Shown one piece after another: positions 15,458 to 24,801 of a DNA stretch of 64,000 nt. The notes below the pieces were generated by a model that saw only the letters and a program-made list of their open reading frames with translations, was not told the origin of the DNA and searched no databases. Every line of letters starts with the position of its first letter. Position 1 is the first letter of the stretch. A program made the position numbers and the translations under genes. The stretch lies in assembly GCA_944320785.1 (NCBI GenBank), contig CALUIR010000002.1:124001-188000 (forward strand). The letters are read 5' to 3'. This DNA is from an uncultured Bacteroidaceae bacterium. Lineage in GTDB: Bacteria; Bacteroidota; Bacteroidia; Bacteroidales; Bacteroidaceae.

Positions 15458-16999
15458 ATGGCACAGGAAGATGTATTTAAAAAGCTTGTATCACATTGCA
15501 AGGAATATGGTTTTGTTTTCCCCTCAAGTGAGATTTATGATGGATTGGGGGCGGTGTACGACTATGGGCAAATGGGCGTTGAGCTGAAGAACAACATAAA
15601 GCAATATTGGTGGCAAAGCATGGTGTTGCTCCATGAGAACATAGTGGGCATCGACTCTGCCATTTTCATGCATCCTATGATTTGGAAGGCTTCAGGGCAT
15701 GTGGATGCTTTTAATGACCCGTTGATTGACAACCGTGATTCCAAGAAACGGTATCGTGCGGATGTGCTGATTGAGGATCAAATTGCCAAATATGACGAGA
15801 AGATTAACAAAGAGGTGGCCAAGGCTGCTAAAAAGTATGGGGATGCTTTCAATGAGGCGGAGTTCCGTTCCACGAACGCACGGGTGCTGGAACACCAGTC
15901 CAAGCGTGACGCTCTGCATGAACGCTATGCCAAGGCAATGAACGCGAATGATTTGGCGGAGTTGCGCCAGATTATCTTGGATGAAGGGATTGTTTGCCCG
16001 ATTAGCGGGACGAAGAACTGGACGGAAGTGCGCCAGTTCAACCTGATGTTCACTACAGAGATGGGTTCTACTGCCGATGGGGCGATGAAAGTCTATTTGC
16101 GGCCGGAGACGGCGCAAGGCATTTTCGTAAATTACCTGAACGTGCAGAAGACGGGACGCATGAAAATACCCTTTGGCATCGCCCAAATAGGGAAGGCTTT
16201 CCGCAACGAGATTGTGGCGCGGCAGTTCATTTTCCGCATGCGGGAGTTCGAGCAGATGGAAATGCAGTTCTTCGTAAAGCCGGGGACGGAACTGGAATGG
16301 TTCAGCCAATGGAAGCAGACCCGCATGAAATGGCACAAGGCGTTGGGGTTCGGTGATGACCATTACCGTTTCCATGATCATGAGAAGCTGGCGCATTATG
16401 CGAATGCGGCCACCGACATCGAGTTCCTGATGCCGTTTGGTTTCAAAGAAGTAGAAGGCATCCATTCGCGCACGAACTTCGACCTTTCGCAGCATGAGAA
16501 ATATTCCGGGAAGAGCATCAAGTATTTCGACCCGGAATTGAACGAATCTTACACTCCTTATGTGATAGAGACTTCCATTGGCGTGGATCGCATGTTCCTG
16601 AGCGTGATGAGCGCGGCTTATTGCGAGGAGCAGCTGGAGAACGGCGAGAGTCGGGTGGTGTTGAAGCTTCCGGCTGCTTTGGCACCGGTGAAGCTGGCTG
16701 TCCTCCCGTTGGTGAAGAAAGACGGCTTGCCGGAAAAGGCTCGTGAAATCATGGATGATCTGAAGTTCCATTTCCATTGCCAATATGACGAGAAAGACAG
16801 CATTGGCAAGCGTTACCGCCGGCAGGATGCGATAGGCACGCCGTATTGCATCACAGTGGATCATCAGACGATGGAAGACGGCAGCGTGACCATCCGTCAC
16901 CGCGACACGATGCAGCAGGAACGTGTGCCGGTGGCAGATTTGAACCGCATCATCGCGGACAAGGTAAGCATTACCAGTTTGTTGAAAACGTTAATTTGA
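15458..16999 (+). CDS. glyS: Glycine--tRNA ligase (dimeric class II)
   Basis: Glycyl-tRNA synthetase charges tRNA-Gly. The 513-aa protein is the single-chain eukaryote-like type: motif 1 region YDYGQMGVELKNNIKQYWW, the insertion with CPISGTKNW, motif 2 FRNEIVARQFIFRMREFEQMEMQFF and motif 3 IGVDRMFLSVM, followed by an anticodon-binding domain from about residue 405 (LAPVKLAVLPLVKK). The start ATG follows AGAAAGAA. It is divergent from parC and is followed after 4 bp by an FKBP-type lipoprotein gene. Confidence 0.95.
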   Translation: MAQEDVFKKLVSHCKEYGFVFPSSEIYDGLGAVYDYGQMGVELKNNIKQYWWQSMVLLHENIVGIDSAIFMHPMIWKASGHVDAFNDPLIDNRDSKKRYRADVLIEDQIAKYDEKINKEVAKAAKKYGDAFNEAEFRSTNARVLEHQSKRDALHERYAKAMNANDLAELRQIILDEGIVCPISGTKNWTEVRQFNLMFTTEMGSTADGAMKVYLRPETAQGIFVNYLNVQKTGRMKIPFGIAQIGKAFRNEIVARQFIFRMREFEQMEMQFFVKPGTELEWFSQWKQTRMKWHKALGFGDDHYRFHDHEKLAHYANAATDIEFLMPFGFKEVEGIHSRTNFDLSQHEKYSGKSIKYFDPELNESYTPYVIETSIGVDRMFLSVMSAAYCEEQLENGESRVVLKLPAALAPVKLAVLPLVKKDGLPEKAREIMDDLKFHFHCQYDEKDSIGKRYRRQDAIGTPYCITVDHQTMEDGSVTIRHRDTMQQERVPVADLNRIIADKVSITSLLKTLI

Positions 17000-17003
17000 C
17001 GAC

Positions 17004-17585
17004 ATGAAGATAAGGAACGGATTGTATTTGCTGTTGCTTTCCCTTATGGCCGCGTTTGTTGCTTGCGAGGAAACGGAAGGAGCCGGGGAGTATGACCGTT
17101 GGCAGGAACGCAATGACGCTTACATCGACTCGGTGGCAGGCGTGGCGCGGGCAAATGCCGACGGGCAGTGGAGAGTGTTCAAGGCATGGCATTTGCCGGA
17201 CGACGAGGAAGGCTTCGTGCAGTCTTCCGAAGTGAAGGATTACATCTACGTGCATGTGGCGGAAGCCGGCGCGGGTGCAGGGCCTGCCATGTACACCGAT
17301 TCGGTGAGCGTGAGCTACCGGGGGCGGCTTATAAACGACGAGGTGTTTGATGAGACTTTCCTTTCGGAGGAGATGGATCCTGAAACGGCGGGGCGTGCCC
17401 TCTTGGAAGTGCCTAACACGGTGGCGGGGATGGCCACGGCCTTGCAGCACATGCACGAGGGAGACCATTGGACGCTTTACATCCCTTGGCCGTTAGGCTA
17501 TGGGGAGGCAGGGCAAGGAAGCGTTCCCGGTTATTCCAATCTGGTTTTTGAATTGTTCCTTGACGAGATTAACCTTGGGAGTTGA
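17004..17585 (+). CDS. FKBP-type peptidyl-prolyl isomerase, lipoprotein
   Basis: The 193-aa protein starts with a lipoprotein signal (LLLSLMAAFVAC, Cys at residue 21). The C-terminal part, about residues 90-190, follows the FKBP pattern: SVSVSYRGRLINDEVFDE, TVAGMATALQHMHEGDHWTLYIPWPLGYG and the closing strand NLVFELFLDEI. The core fits envelope prolyl isomerases that help fold exported proteins, though some active-site aromatics are replaced. It follows glyS by 4 bp and is probably cotranscribed with it. Confidence 0.85.
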   Translation: MKIRNGLYLLLLSLMAAFVACEETEGAGEYDRWQERNDAYIDSVAGVARANADGQWRVFKAWHLPDDEEGFVQSSEVKDYIYVHVAEAGAGAGPAMYTDSVSVSYRGRLINDEVFDETFLSEEMDPETAGRALLEVPNTVAGMATALQHMHEGDHWTLYIPWPLGYGEAGQGSVPGYSNLVFELFLDEINLGS

Positions 17586-17673
17586 TTGCCTGCCTTTTGG
17601 ATAGGCGGGGTTTCCCATGCAGGCTGCTGGAACTTTTTGCGCGGCCAGTTGGGACTCTGCATGCGGCAAAACA

Positions 17674-17701
17674 AAAGAGGCATCCCGCAGGGTGCCTCTT
17701 T
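17674..17701. terminator. Bidirectional terminator between FKBP gene and asd
   Basis: AAAGAGGCATCC (17674-17685) pairs with GGTGCCTCTTT (17691-17701) with one bulged base. A-rich sequence on the left and T-rich on the right make it usable in both directions between these convergent genes. Confidence 0.75.
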
Positions 17702-17728
17702 ATGCATGAATGACTATGTGGCGGACGG

Positions 17729-18736
17729 TCAGATGTCGTTTTCAGCCAAAAGGTATTCGGCGATTTGCACGGCGTTTAGCGCCGCGCCTTTTTTGATTTG
17801 GTCGCCCACAATCCAGAAGGCCAGCCCGTTGTCGTTGGCCAAGTCCTTCCGGATGCGCCCCACGTACACGGGGTCTTTCCCGGAGAGGAACAAGGGCATC
17901 GGGTATTTCTTTTCGGCTGGGTTGTCGTCCAGCACGATGCCTTCCGCTTTGGAGAAGGCATCGCGGGCTTCTTCCACCGATATGGGGCGTTCCGTTTCCA
18001 CCCAGATGCTTTCAGAGTGTGCGCGGAGCGCAGGCACCCGCACGCAGGTGGCGCTGACCCGGATGTCTGAATGCATGATCTTGCGTGTTTCGTTGAACAT
18101 TTTCATCTCTTCCTTGGTGTAGCCGTTGTCCGTAAAAACGTCTATTTGCGGGATCAGGTTGAATGCCAGTTGGTAGGGGAATTTCTCTACCGTCACAGGC
18201 TCGTGTGCCAGCACTTGCTGGCATTGGGTGTAAAGCTCGTCCATTGCGGCTGCCCCTGCGCCGCTGGCTGCTTGGTAGGTGGATACGTGGACACGGCGGA
18301 TGTGCGAGAGGCCTTCAATGGCTTTTAGCGCCACGACCATTTGTATGGTGGTGCAGTTAGGGTTGGCAATGATGTTCCGTGGGCGTGCTTTGGCATCCGT
18401 CGCATTGACTTCAGGCACTACCAAGGGAATGTCCTCGTCCATGCGGAACGCGCTGGAGTTGTCAATCATCACAGTGCCATGTTTGGTGATGGTGCCGGCA
18501 AACTCCTTGGAGGTGCCTGCGCCGGCAGAGGCAAAGGCGATGTCCACGCCTTTGAAGTCATCATTGTGCTGCAGCAGTTTGACCTCTATCTCTTTTCCAC
18601 GGAAGGAATACTTGCTTCCGGCGCTGCGTGGAGAGCCGAACAAGAACAGTTCCTCGATGGGGAAATTCCTTTCATCAAGCACTCGCAAGAACTCTTGCCC
18701 TACGGCGCCGCTTGCGCCCACAATCGCTACTTTCAT
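17729..18736 (-). CDS. asd: Aspartate-semialdehyde dehydrogenase
   Basis: Asd reduces aspartyl phosphate to aspartate semialdehyde with NADPH, feeding lysine, diaminopimelate, threonine and methionine synthesis. The 335-aa protein has the N-terminal Rossmann motif [12 protein letters not shown], the [10 protein letters not shown] region, the catalytic cysteine in [11 protein letters not shown] and the conserved [10 protein letters not shown] segment. Length is normal. It is a single-gene unit ending at the shared hairpin. Confidence 0.95.
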   Translation of the reverse strand: MKVAIVGASGAVGQEFLRVLDERNFPIEELFLFGSPRSAGSKYSFRGKEIEVKLLQHNDDFKGVDIAFASAGAGTSKEFAGTITKHGTVMIDNSSAFRMDEDIPLVVPEVNATDAKARPRNIIANPNCTTIQMVVALKAIEGLSHIRRVHVSTYQAASGAGAAAMDELYTQCQQVLAHEPVTVEKFPYQLAFNLIPQIDVFTDNGYTKEEMKMFNETRKIMHSDIRVSATCVRVPALRAHSESIWVETERPISVEEARDAFSKAEGIVLDDNPAEKKYPMPLFLSGKDPVYVGRIRKDLANDNGLAFWIVGDQIKKGAALNAVQIAEYLLAENDI

Positions 18737-18804
18737 CTTTTTTCTGTATTTATTGGGTGAATATTACTTATTTATATACATTTGCATGCGTATATAATTG
18801 CTTG

Positions 18805-18812
18805 CAAAAATA
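18805..18812 (-). promoter_or_regulatory. Candidate -7 box of asd
   Basis: The minus strand reads TATTTTTG about 70 bp before the asd start; the -33 region is unclear. Confidence 0.35.
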
Positions 18813-18841
18813 GGACATTTTGCAATAAAAACAGGCTTTTG

Positions 18842-21511
18842 ATGAGAATAATTACGTTTTTACTTGCATTCTTTTGCATTACGCATATTTATTCACAGGT
18901 GGATGATGACTTTTCTGACGGAGACTTCACGGATAATCCGGCATGGGACGGGGACATAGGGAAGTTCAGGGTTGACACGAAAGGGCAGCTTCGCTTGGAT
19001 GATGGCGGCAAAACGGGCGAGGCATGGCTCTCCACGCCATCCGGCTTGCTGCGCGGCGCGGAATGGGAGTTCTACGTGCGGCTGATGTTCAACACTTCAG
19101 CCAACAATTATGCCCTTTTTTACTTGGCGGCAGATGCCTGGGACCTTTCAGGAGATGCTTATGTGGTGGCAATAGGCGGGGCAGGCGACAACTTGCGCTT
19201 GCTGAAGGTATCTGGCGGCACGATGGAAACGTTGGTGGAAGGTGAAGAAGGCCGCATTGATAATTCCTCTCCAGAGCTTTATGTCCGGGTGCGTTGCGAT
19301 GAGGCAGGGCGGTGGACGCTTTCTTCCCGCTTGTGCGGCACGGAAAATGTGTATGCAGATGAGGGCAGCGCGGCCGACAGCCCGGATTTGGCTGTTTCCC
19401 ATGCAGGCCTCCGTTGCATTTACACATCGAGCCGCAATGCCGCTTTCGTGTTTGATGATATCCGCATCGCGCCTTTGGGCGGGCAGGAGGAGCCTGATGA
19501 TCCTGGTGAGCCGGAAGTCCCTGATGAACCTGGCGAGCCTGATGAACCGGTGGAGCCGGATATCCCGGATCCTGACGATGTGCTTCCGCCTTCGCTTGTG
19601 GCCGTTGAGGCGCTTTCTTCATCTTCCCTCCAAGTGACGTTCGATGAGCCGGTGGATGTCGGGGCGGGTTCTTTTGCGATGGACGGGATTGGCGAGGCGG
19701 TGTCGAGAAAGGCCGTTTCGGAACGTTCTTTGCTCCTTTCGTTTGCCACGGAATTTGAGGACTCTGAGACTTACTATTTGCTGGTATCTGGTGTGTGCGA
19801 TAAAGCCGGCAATGTGATGCGCGACACCCAAGTGTCGTTTGTGTATTATGACCCGGAATTGCAGGCGGTGGGTTTCGGGGATGTTGTATTCAACGAAATC
19901 ATGGCCAATCCTGTGGATGCGGCAGGTTTGCCGGAAGTGGAATATGTGGAACTGTACAACCGCATGGAACGCCCGGTGAGCTTGAACCATTGGACCTTTC
20001 ATTATGGCAACCGTTCCTATGAGATATCTGGAGGTTGGGTGCCTGCCGGAGGTTATGCCGTGTTGTGCCATGTGAAACATGTGGATAAATGGGAAGACGT
20101 GGTTCCGGTTGGGGTCAAGTCTTTCCCGGAACTGGCTAACACCGGGAAGATGTTGTGGCTGGAAGATGCTCGTGCCAACCTGATAGCGTGGGTGGAATAT
20201 TCCGATGATTGGTATGCGGACGAGTTCAAGGAGGATGGGGGCTTTTCATTGGAATGCGTGGATGTGTCTAACCTAGCCAATGACTCTGCTAATTGGAAAG
20301 TCTCCGTTGACCCTTCGGGCGGCACGCCCGGCCGGGCTAATTCTGTCCGGGGCGAATGCACGGATGTTTTGGAGCCGGAGATTGCGTATGCTTATTTCCA
20401 TGCGCCAGACACGTTGGTGGTGCGTTTCACGAAACCCATGCTGCCGTCCTCATTGTCAGTGGCAGACCATTATACCGTTTATAGCGGTGATGCTGCCATT
20501 GCTGTCGCCATTCCTGCTGTGCCTGATGCCAAGCAGGTGTCTCTTGTCCTTGCCGACAGTTTGCAGCAGGGAGATGTGTTTGAAGTGGAGTTGCAGGATG
20601 TGGAGGACATCTCGGGTTATCCCTTGTCGGGCAGGACATCGGTCCGTTTGGGTTTGCCGGAACAGGCATCTCCGGGCGATGTGCGTTTCAACGAAATATT
20701 GTTTAATCCTGCTTCCGGCGGCAGCGATTATGTGGAATTGTATAATGTGTCTGATAAATATGTGGATTTAAGCAGCTTGTTCTTTACTTCACGCAAAGAG
20801 GATGGCGCTTATGCTGAACGTTCGCTCCTTTCCGATTTGCCGGTGTCTATTGCGCCAGCGGGTTATTTCTGTTTCACGGAAGACCGGTCGGCTGTGTTGG
20901 AGCAGCATGTTTGTGAAGCGCCTGAGATGTTGTGGGAAATCGGCGATTTGCCTTCTTTGCCGGATGATGGCGGGAATATCGTGTTGACAGATGCGGAAGG
21001 CATGGTGGTTGACGAGATGTCGTACACGGAGAAGATGCATACGGCTTTGTTGAAAGACCCTGAGGGAATATCGTTGGAAAAAATCAACCCCGTTCTTTCT
21101 TCGCTTCAATCCGGGAGTTGGGCCTCGGCATCCACTTCTTCTGGAGGCGGCACGCCCGGATATGCCAATTCGCAATACCGTGACTTGCCGGATGACACCT
21201 CGGAAAGCTTTTGGTTGGAGAATGATTCTTTCTCTCCCGACGGGGATGGCGTAGGCGATGAATTGGTCATTGGTTACAGTATGCCGGCCACGGATACGCA
21301 AGCCGACATTCGGATTTATGACGCTTCCGGCAGGTTGGTCCGTTTGCTTGCTGAGAATTACCGTTTGGAGGCACAAGGCGTTTTTGTGTGGGATGGCTGT
21401 CGTGAAGACGGCACATTGGTGCGTTGGGGTATTTATATTATATATGTGGAAGTGCATGCTCCTTCCGGGAAGCGGGAGCGTTACAAAATGGCTTGTGCCG
21501 TCACAGGTTAA
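18842..21511 (+). CDS. Multidomain secreted protein with two lamin-tail domains and gliding-type C-terminus
   Basis: The start at 18842 gives a signal peptide ending at HIYSQ. The 889-aa protein reads in order: an N-terminal laminin-G/jelly-roll-like domain (DDFSDGDFTDNPAWDGD), a Pro-Glu-Asp-rich linker at about residues 214-245, an Ig-like domain, lamin-tail domain 1 (from about 349: FNEIMANPVD, EYVELYN), a second Ig-like domain, lamin-tail domain 2 (from about 616: FNEILFNPASGG, YVELYN) and a FlgD/CHU-C-like C-terminal domain (FSPDGDGVGDEL, DIRIYDASGRLVR). That last domain is typical of type IX secretion cargo. It should be a large surface or secreted protein, perhaps nucleic-acid or polymer associated; the role is unknown. 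Confidence 0.85.
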   Translation: MRIITFLLAFFCITHIYSQVDDDFSDGDFTDNPAWDGDIGKFRVDTKGQLRLDDGGKTGEAWLSTPSGLLRGAEWEFYVRLMFNTSANNYALFYLAADAWDLSGDAYVVAIGGAGDNLRLLKVSGGTMETLVEGEEGRIDNSSPELYVRVRCDEAGRWTLSSRLCGTENVYADEGSAADSPDLAVSHAGLRCIYTSSRNAAFVFDDIRIAPLGGQEEPDDPGEPEVPDEPGEPDEPVEPDIPDPDDVLPPSLVAVEALSSSSLQVTFDEPVDVGAGSFAMDGIGEAVSRKAVSERSLLLSFATEFEDSETYYLLVSGVCDKAGNVMRDTQVSFVYYDPELQAVGFGDVVFNEIMANPVDAAGLPEVEYVELYNRMERPVSLNHWTFHYGNRSYEISGGWVPAGGYAVLCHVKHVDKWEDVVPVGVKSFPELANTGKMLWLEDARANLIAWVEYSDDWYADEFKEDGGFSLECVDVSNLANDSANWKVSVDPSGGTPGRANSVRGECTDVLEPEIAYAYFHAPDTLVVRFTKPMLPSSLSVADHYTVYSGDAAIAVAIPAVPDAKQVSLVLADSLQQGDVFEVELQDVEDISGYPLSGRTSVRLGLPEQASPGDVRFNEILFNPASGGSDYVELYNVSDKYVDLSSLFFTSRKEDGAYAERSLLSDLPVSIAPAGYFCFTEDRSAVLEQHVCEAPEMLWEIGDLPSLPDDGGNIVLTDAEGMVVDEMSYTEKMHTALLKDPEGISLEKINPVLSSLQSGSWASASTSSGGGTPGYANSQYRDLPDDTSESFWLENDSFSPDGDGVGDELVIGYSMPATDTQADIRIYDASGRLVRLLAENYRLEAQGVFVWDGCREDGTLVRWGIYIIYVEVHAPSGKRERYKMACAVTG

Positions 21512-21522
21512 GTCCCCTTTCC

Positions 21523-22818
21523 TTACAAGTAATTGGCGATTTGCGCCATCTTCATGCTGTTTGACCCTTTTATCAGGATCCAATAACCTTCTGGCGTATT
21601 CCTTTTTAGCTTTTGAATCAAGGCAGGGGCATCCGGGAAGGTTTCGAAAGGATTTTTTGTCGCTTGGAATTGGCTGCCTACAAGGATGGTTCTTTCAAAA
21701 TGGCAATCCATCAGGTAGTCGGCTATTTTCTGGTGTTCGGCTTGGCTGTCTGCGCCTAATTCTTTCATGTCGCCAAGGATGACCATTTTGCGTTCGGTTG
21801 TAATATGGCGGAAGTTTTGCAAAGCAGCCATCATGCTGCTGGGGTTCGCATTGTAAGCATCAATGACTAATTGGTTGCGGCCTGTGTCTTTCAGTTGCGA
21901 CCGGTTGTTTTGAGGCCTGTAATCTGCCAAGGCGCGGTTGATGTCATCGGGCGGCACGTTGAAATAACTCCCGATGGCGATTGCCGCAAGTGCGTTTTCT
22001 AAATTGTAAGTGCCGATTAAGTTTGTTCGTGCGGGATGGAAGTTGCTTTCGTTGGCATGCCTCCATTCAAGGCAGAGGAATGGGCTGCAGCTTGTCATGC
22101 GTCCTTCCACGTAAAGCCCTTCCTTTTGGCCGTATCTGACGGCATGCAACCCTTCGGATGCTTTCAGCAGGACAGGGCTTTCATTGCAGACAAAAGCAGT
22201 GCTGTGTTCCCGTGTCCGTAGGAAGTCATATAATTCCCCTTTGGTTCGCACGACGTTCTCAAATGAGCCGAAACCTTCCAAGTGTGCCTTGCCTACATTG
22301 GTGATGATGCCATAGTCAGGCTCTGCAATTTCGGCCAATTCTTTGATGTCGCCGGGATGGCTGGCTCCCATTTCGATGACAGCCATTTCGTGTGCGGGAT
22401 TAAGGTGGAGCAGTGTGAGAGGCACGCCGATATGGTTGTTCAGGTTGCCTTGCGTGTAGAGCAAGTTGTATCGTTTGGACAAGACGGCTGCTGTCAGTTC
22501 CTTGGTGGTCGTTTTCCCGTTGGTTCCTGTAATTCCGATGACGGGTATGTGCATTTGCTTTCGGTGATAGTTTGCCAATTGCTGCAGTGTTTTCAGGCAG
22601 TTCTCCACCAAGATGGTTTTCCCTGTATGGCTATGGTATTGCGCTTCGTCCACGATGGCGTATGCGCATCCTTTCTCCAAAGCCTCTTGGGCGAACGCAT
22701 TCCCGTTGAATGTGCTTCCTTTCAGTGCGATGAAAATAGAGCCCGGCAGGCATTGGCGGGTGTCTGTCGTGACAGACGGATATTTTTGGAAAAGCTGATA
22801 TAGCCCGTTTATTTCCAT
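21523..22818 (-). CDS. murF: UDP-N-acetylmuramoyl-tripeptide--D-alanyl-D-alanine ligase
   Basis: MurF adds D-Ala-D-Ala to the peptidoglycan precursor in the cytoplasm. The start at 22818 (MEINGLYQLFQKYPS) is chosen because it matches the family's N-terminus and lies just downstream of a -7 box; the frame stays open for 75 more codons without similarity. The 431-aa protein shows TDTRQCLPGSIFIALKG, the ATP-binding loop GITGTNGKTTTKEL, the HxxVIEMGASHPGDI segment and IDAYNANPSSM. Length is normal. It is divergent from folP. Confidence 0.95.
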   Translation of the reverse strand: MEINGLYQLFQKYPSVTTDTRQCLPGSIFIALKGSTFNGNAFAQEALEKGCAYAIVDEAQYHSHTGKTILVENCLKTLQQLANYHRKQMHIPVIGITGTNGKTTTKELTAAVLSKRYNLLYTQGNLNNHIGVPLTLLHLNPAHEMAVIEMGASHPGDIKELAEIAEPDYGIITNVGKAHLEGFGSFENVVRTKGELYDFLRTREHSTAFVCNESPVLLKASEGLHAVRYGQKEGLYVEGRMTSCSPFLCLEWRHANESNFHPARTNLIGTYNLENALAAIAIGSYFNVPPDDINRALADYRPQNNRSQLKDTGRNQLVIDAYNANPSSMMAALQNFRHITTERKMVILGDMKELGADSQAEHQKIADYLMDCHFERTILVGSQFQATKNPFETFPDAPALIQKLKRNTPEGYWILIKGSNSMKMAQIANYL

Positions 22819-22845
22819 GGTTATAAATGCATTTGAAATTGGGAG

Positions 22846-22853
22846 CAAAGATA
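22846..22853 (-). promoter_or_regulatory. Candidate -7 box of murF
   Basis: The minus strand reads TATCTTTG, a full TAnnTTTG match, 27 bp ahead of the murF start. It supports the shorter start. Confidence 0.45.
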
Positions 22854-22917
22854 TATCTTCTTCGCTGCAAACCGTAAAATAAATGGGTGAAAAGTTCGGA
22901 ATCTGTGATATTGTGCG

Positions 22918-22925
22918 TACATTTG
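22918..22925 (+). promoter_or_regulatory. Candidate -7 box of folP
   Basis: TACATTTG matches TAnnTTTG. Transcription starting about 8 bp later would exclude the far-upstream ATG at 22887 and favours a folP start at 22941-22956. Confidence 0.45.
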
Positions 22926-22949
22926 CCATCCTTAAAAGCGATGGGAAGC

Positions 22950-23789
22950 ATGAGGATGCCTGAATATATAAACGTGAAAGGGCGTTTGATGGATTTGTCG
23001 GAACCGAAAGTAATGGGGATTCTGAATGTGACGCCGGACTCATTTTATGGGGGTTGCCGTGCCGTCACGGAAGACGAGATAGAAAAGAGAGTGCGGCAGA
23101 TATTGGATGAAGGAGCGGATATTATCGACATAGGTGCCTATTCATCGCGTCCGTATGCAGAAGACGTGCCGGAAGAAGAAGAAATGAGCCGTCTTCGTAA
23201 AGGTTTGGAGGTCATAGCCCGCGTTTTGCCGGATGCTGTGGTTTCGGTCGATACGTTTCGTTCCCGTGTGGCCGCAGAATGTGTGGAAAGGTACGGTGTG
23301 GCGATGATCAACGATATTTCTGCCGGCGCGATGGATGCCGCGATGTGGGACACGGTGGTTCGCCTGAACGTGCCTTATGTGATGATGCACATGCAAGGGA
23401 TGCCTCAAAACATGCAGGATGCTCCACATTACGAGAATGTGGAGCGGGAAGTTTTCCTTTACTTTGCCCGCAGGGTGGAAGCTTTGCGTTCGCGGGGGGT
23501 GAAAGACATTATCCTTGATCCGGGTTTTGGGTTCGGCAAGACGTTGGAGCAGAATTATGAATTAATGGCTCATTTGGAAGATTTCCGTTTGTTCGGGCTG
23601 CCCTTGTTGGTGGGAGTCTCCAGGAAATCGATGATATATAACCTGTTGGGAACAAGCCCGGAGGAATCGTTGAACGGCACGACCGTCCTGAATACGGTGG
23701 CTTTGCTTGCCGGTGCAAACATTCTCCGGGTGCATGATGTCCGGGAGGCGGTAGAAGCAATTTCGGTTATTCGTAAAATGAAAAAGTAA
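22950..23789 (+). CDS. folP: Dihydropteroate synthase
   Basis: FolP joins 4-aminobenzoate to the pterin pyrophosphate in folate synthesis and is the sulfonamide target. The 279-aa protein contains MGILNVTPDSFYGG, the DIGAYSSRP loop (the usual form is DIGGxSTRP), VSVDTFRSRVA, MINDISAG, VMMHMQGMP, ILDPGFGFGKT and GVSRKSM, in family order. The start at ATG 22950 follows GGGAAG; 22941 or 22956 are alternatives. It is followed after 13 bp by cdaA, a neighbourhood I know from other Bacteroidales. Confidence 0.93.
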   Translation: MRMPEYINVKGRLMDLSEPKVMGILNVTPDSFYGGCRAVTEDEIEKRVRQILDEGADIIDIGAYSSRPYAEDVPEEEEMSRLRKGLEVIARVLPDAVVSVDTFRSRVAAECVERYGVAMINDISAGAMDAAMWDTVVRLNVPYVMMHMQGMPQNMQDAPHYENVEREVFLYFARRVEALRSRGVKDIILDPGFGFGKTLEQNYELMAHLEDFRLFGLPLLVGVSRKSMIYNLLGTSPEESLNGTTVLNTVALLAGANILRVHDVREAVEAISVIRKMKK

Positions 23790-23802
23790 TAGTCTTGCAG
23801 TT

Positions 23803-24579
23803 ATGTTTATAGATTTCGGCATAAAAGATTTCATAGATGTCCTTCTTGTCGCTTTTTTGTTGTATTACACTTACAAACTGATGAAAGCCTCCGGTTCCAT
23901 CAATGTGTTTTTTGGAATCTTGGTGTTTGTGCTGATTTGGTTAATCGTGTCCCAGATATTGGAGATGAGGCTTTTGGGTTCTATTTTCGACAAGTTGGTC
24001 AGCGTGGGTGTCATTGCGTTGATTGTGTTGTTTCAGGATGAGATACGCCGTTTCCTTCTGACTTTGGGCTCCCATAAGCGGTTTAATGTGTTGATTCGTT
24101 TCCTTACGGGGGACAAAGGCGACAGTTCCGGCAAGGCAGAGATGATGCCGGTTGTCATGGCTTGCCTGAACATGAGCAAGCAGAAAATCGGTGCGCTGAT
24201 TGTCTTTGAACGGAGCATTCCTTTGGAGAATATTGTGCGTACAGGCGACATCATCAATGCGAACATCAACCAGCGTTTGATAGAGAATATTTTTTTCAAG
24301 AACAGCCCGTTGCATGACGGCGCGATGGTCATCAGCCACCAGCGCATCAAGGCAGCCGGGTGCATACTGCCGGTTTCCCATAGCTTGGATATCCCCAAAG
24401 AATTAGGTTTGCGCCATCGTGCGGCATTAGGCATTTCGCAGGAGACGGACGCTTGCGCCGTGATTGTTTCCGAAGAAACGGGAGGCATATCTGTCGCTTA
24501 TGGAGGAAACTTCCATTTGAATTTGACGGCAGAAGAACTGGAGCGTATCTTGACGAAAGAAGACAGCCGTTTGCTTTAG
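23803..24579 (+). CDS. cdaA: Diadenylate cyclase, membrane-bound (CdaA type)
   Basis: CdaA makes cyclic di-AMP from two ATP. The 258-aa protein has three N-terminal membrane helices (residues about 10-30, 38-55 and 60-78) and a DAC domain with both active-site motifs: NSPLHDGAMVI (DGA) and LGLRHRAALGIS (RHR). The length and helix count match CdaA/DacA rather than DisA. c-di-AMP governs osmolyte and cell-wall balance, consistent with its position near murF and folP. Its start lies 13 bp after folP, so the two are likely cotranscribed. Confidence 0.93.
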   Translation: MFIDFGIKDFIDVLLVAFLLYYTYKLMKASGSINVFFGILVFVLIWLIVSQILEMRLLGSIFDKLVSVGVIALIVLFQDEIRRFLLTLGSHKRFNVLIRFLTGDKGDSSGKAEMMPVVMACLNMSKQKIGALIVFERSIPLENIVRTGDIINANINQRLIENIFFKNSPLHDGAMVISHQRIKAAGCILPVSHSLDIPKELGLRHRAALGISQETDACAVIVSEETGGISVAYGGNFHLNLTAEELERILTKEDSRLL

Positions 24580-24715
24580 CCGCGATTTTGCGGGAGCCCG
24601 GTCGTGCTGCCGGAGTGTAATAGATTCAGACCAACACTGTGCGCGACAGATGGTGAATGAAATGATGCCATCCTTTTTGGATTATTTTATGCTTCTTCTT
24701 GAAAATAAATCAGAT

Positions 24716-24751
24716 TTTGCAATGTTCATATAGCAAAAAGGAGTATTTTTG
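24716..24751 (+). promoter_or_regulatory. Candidate promoter of pta-ackA
   Basis: TATTTTTG (24744-24751) matches the -7 box and TTTG (24716-24719) lies 24 bp upstream, slightly long for the family. It is the only such pair in the 222-bp gap, leaving a leader of about 45 nt. Confidence 0.45.
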
Positions 24752-24801
24752 TCGCATAAAATTCAAAAGACATTGATTGTTAATTTATAAATAAATCTAC
24801 T

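Noticed and set aside
22819-23043. A 75-codon N-terminal extension of murF
   Set aside because: It crosses the folP promoter, lacks similarity to MurF and lies upstream of the murF -7 box.
24580-24715. Possible riboswitch or small RNA between cdaA and pta
   Set aside because: No conserved fold or strong hairpin could be recognised there; c-di-AMP riboswitch features are not apparent.
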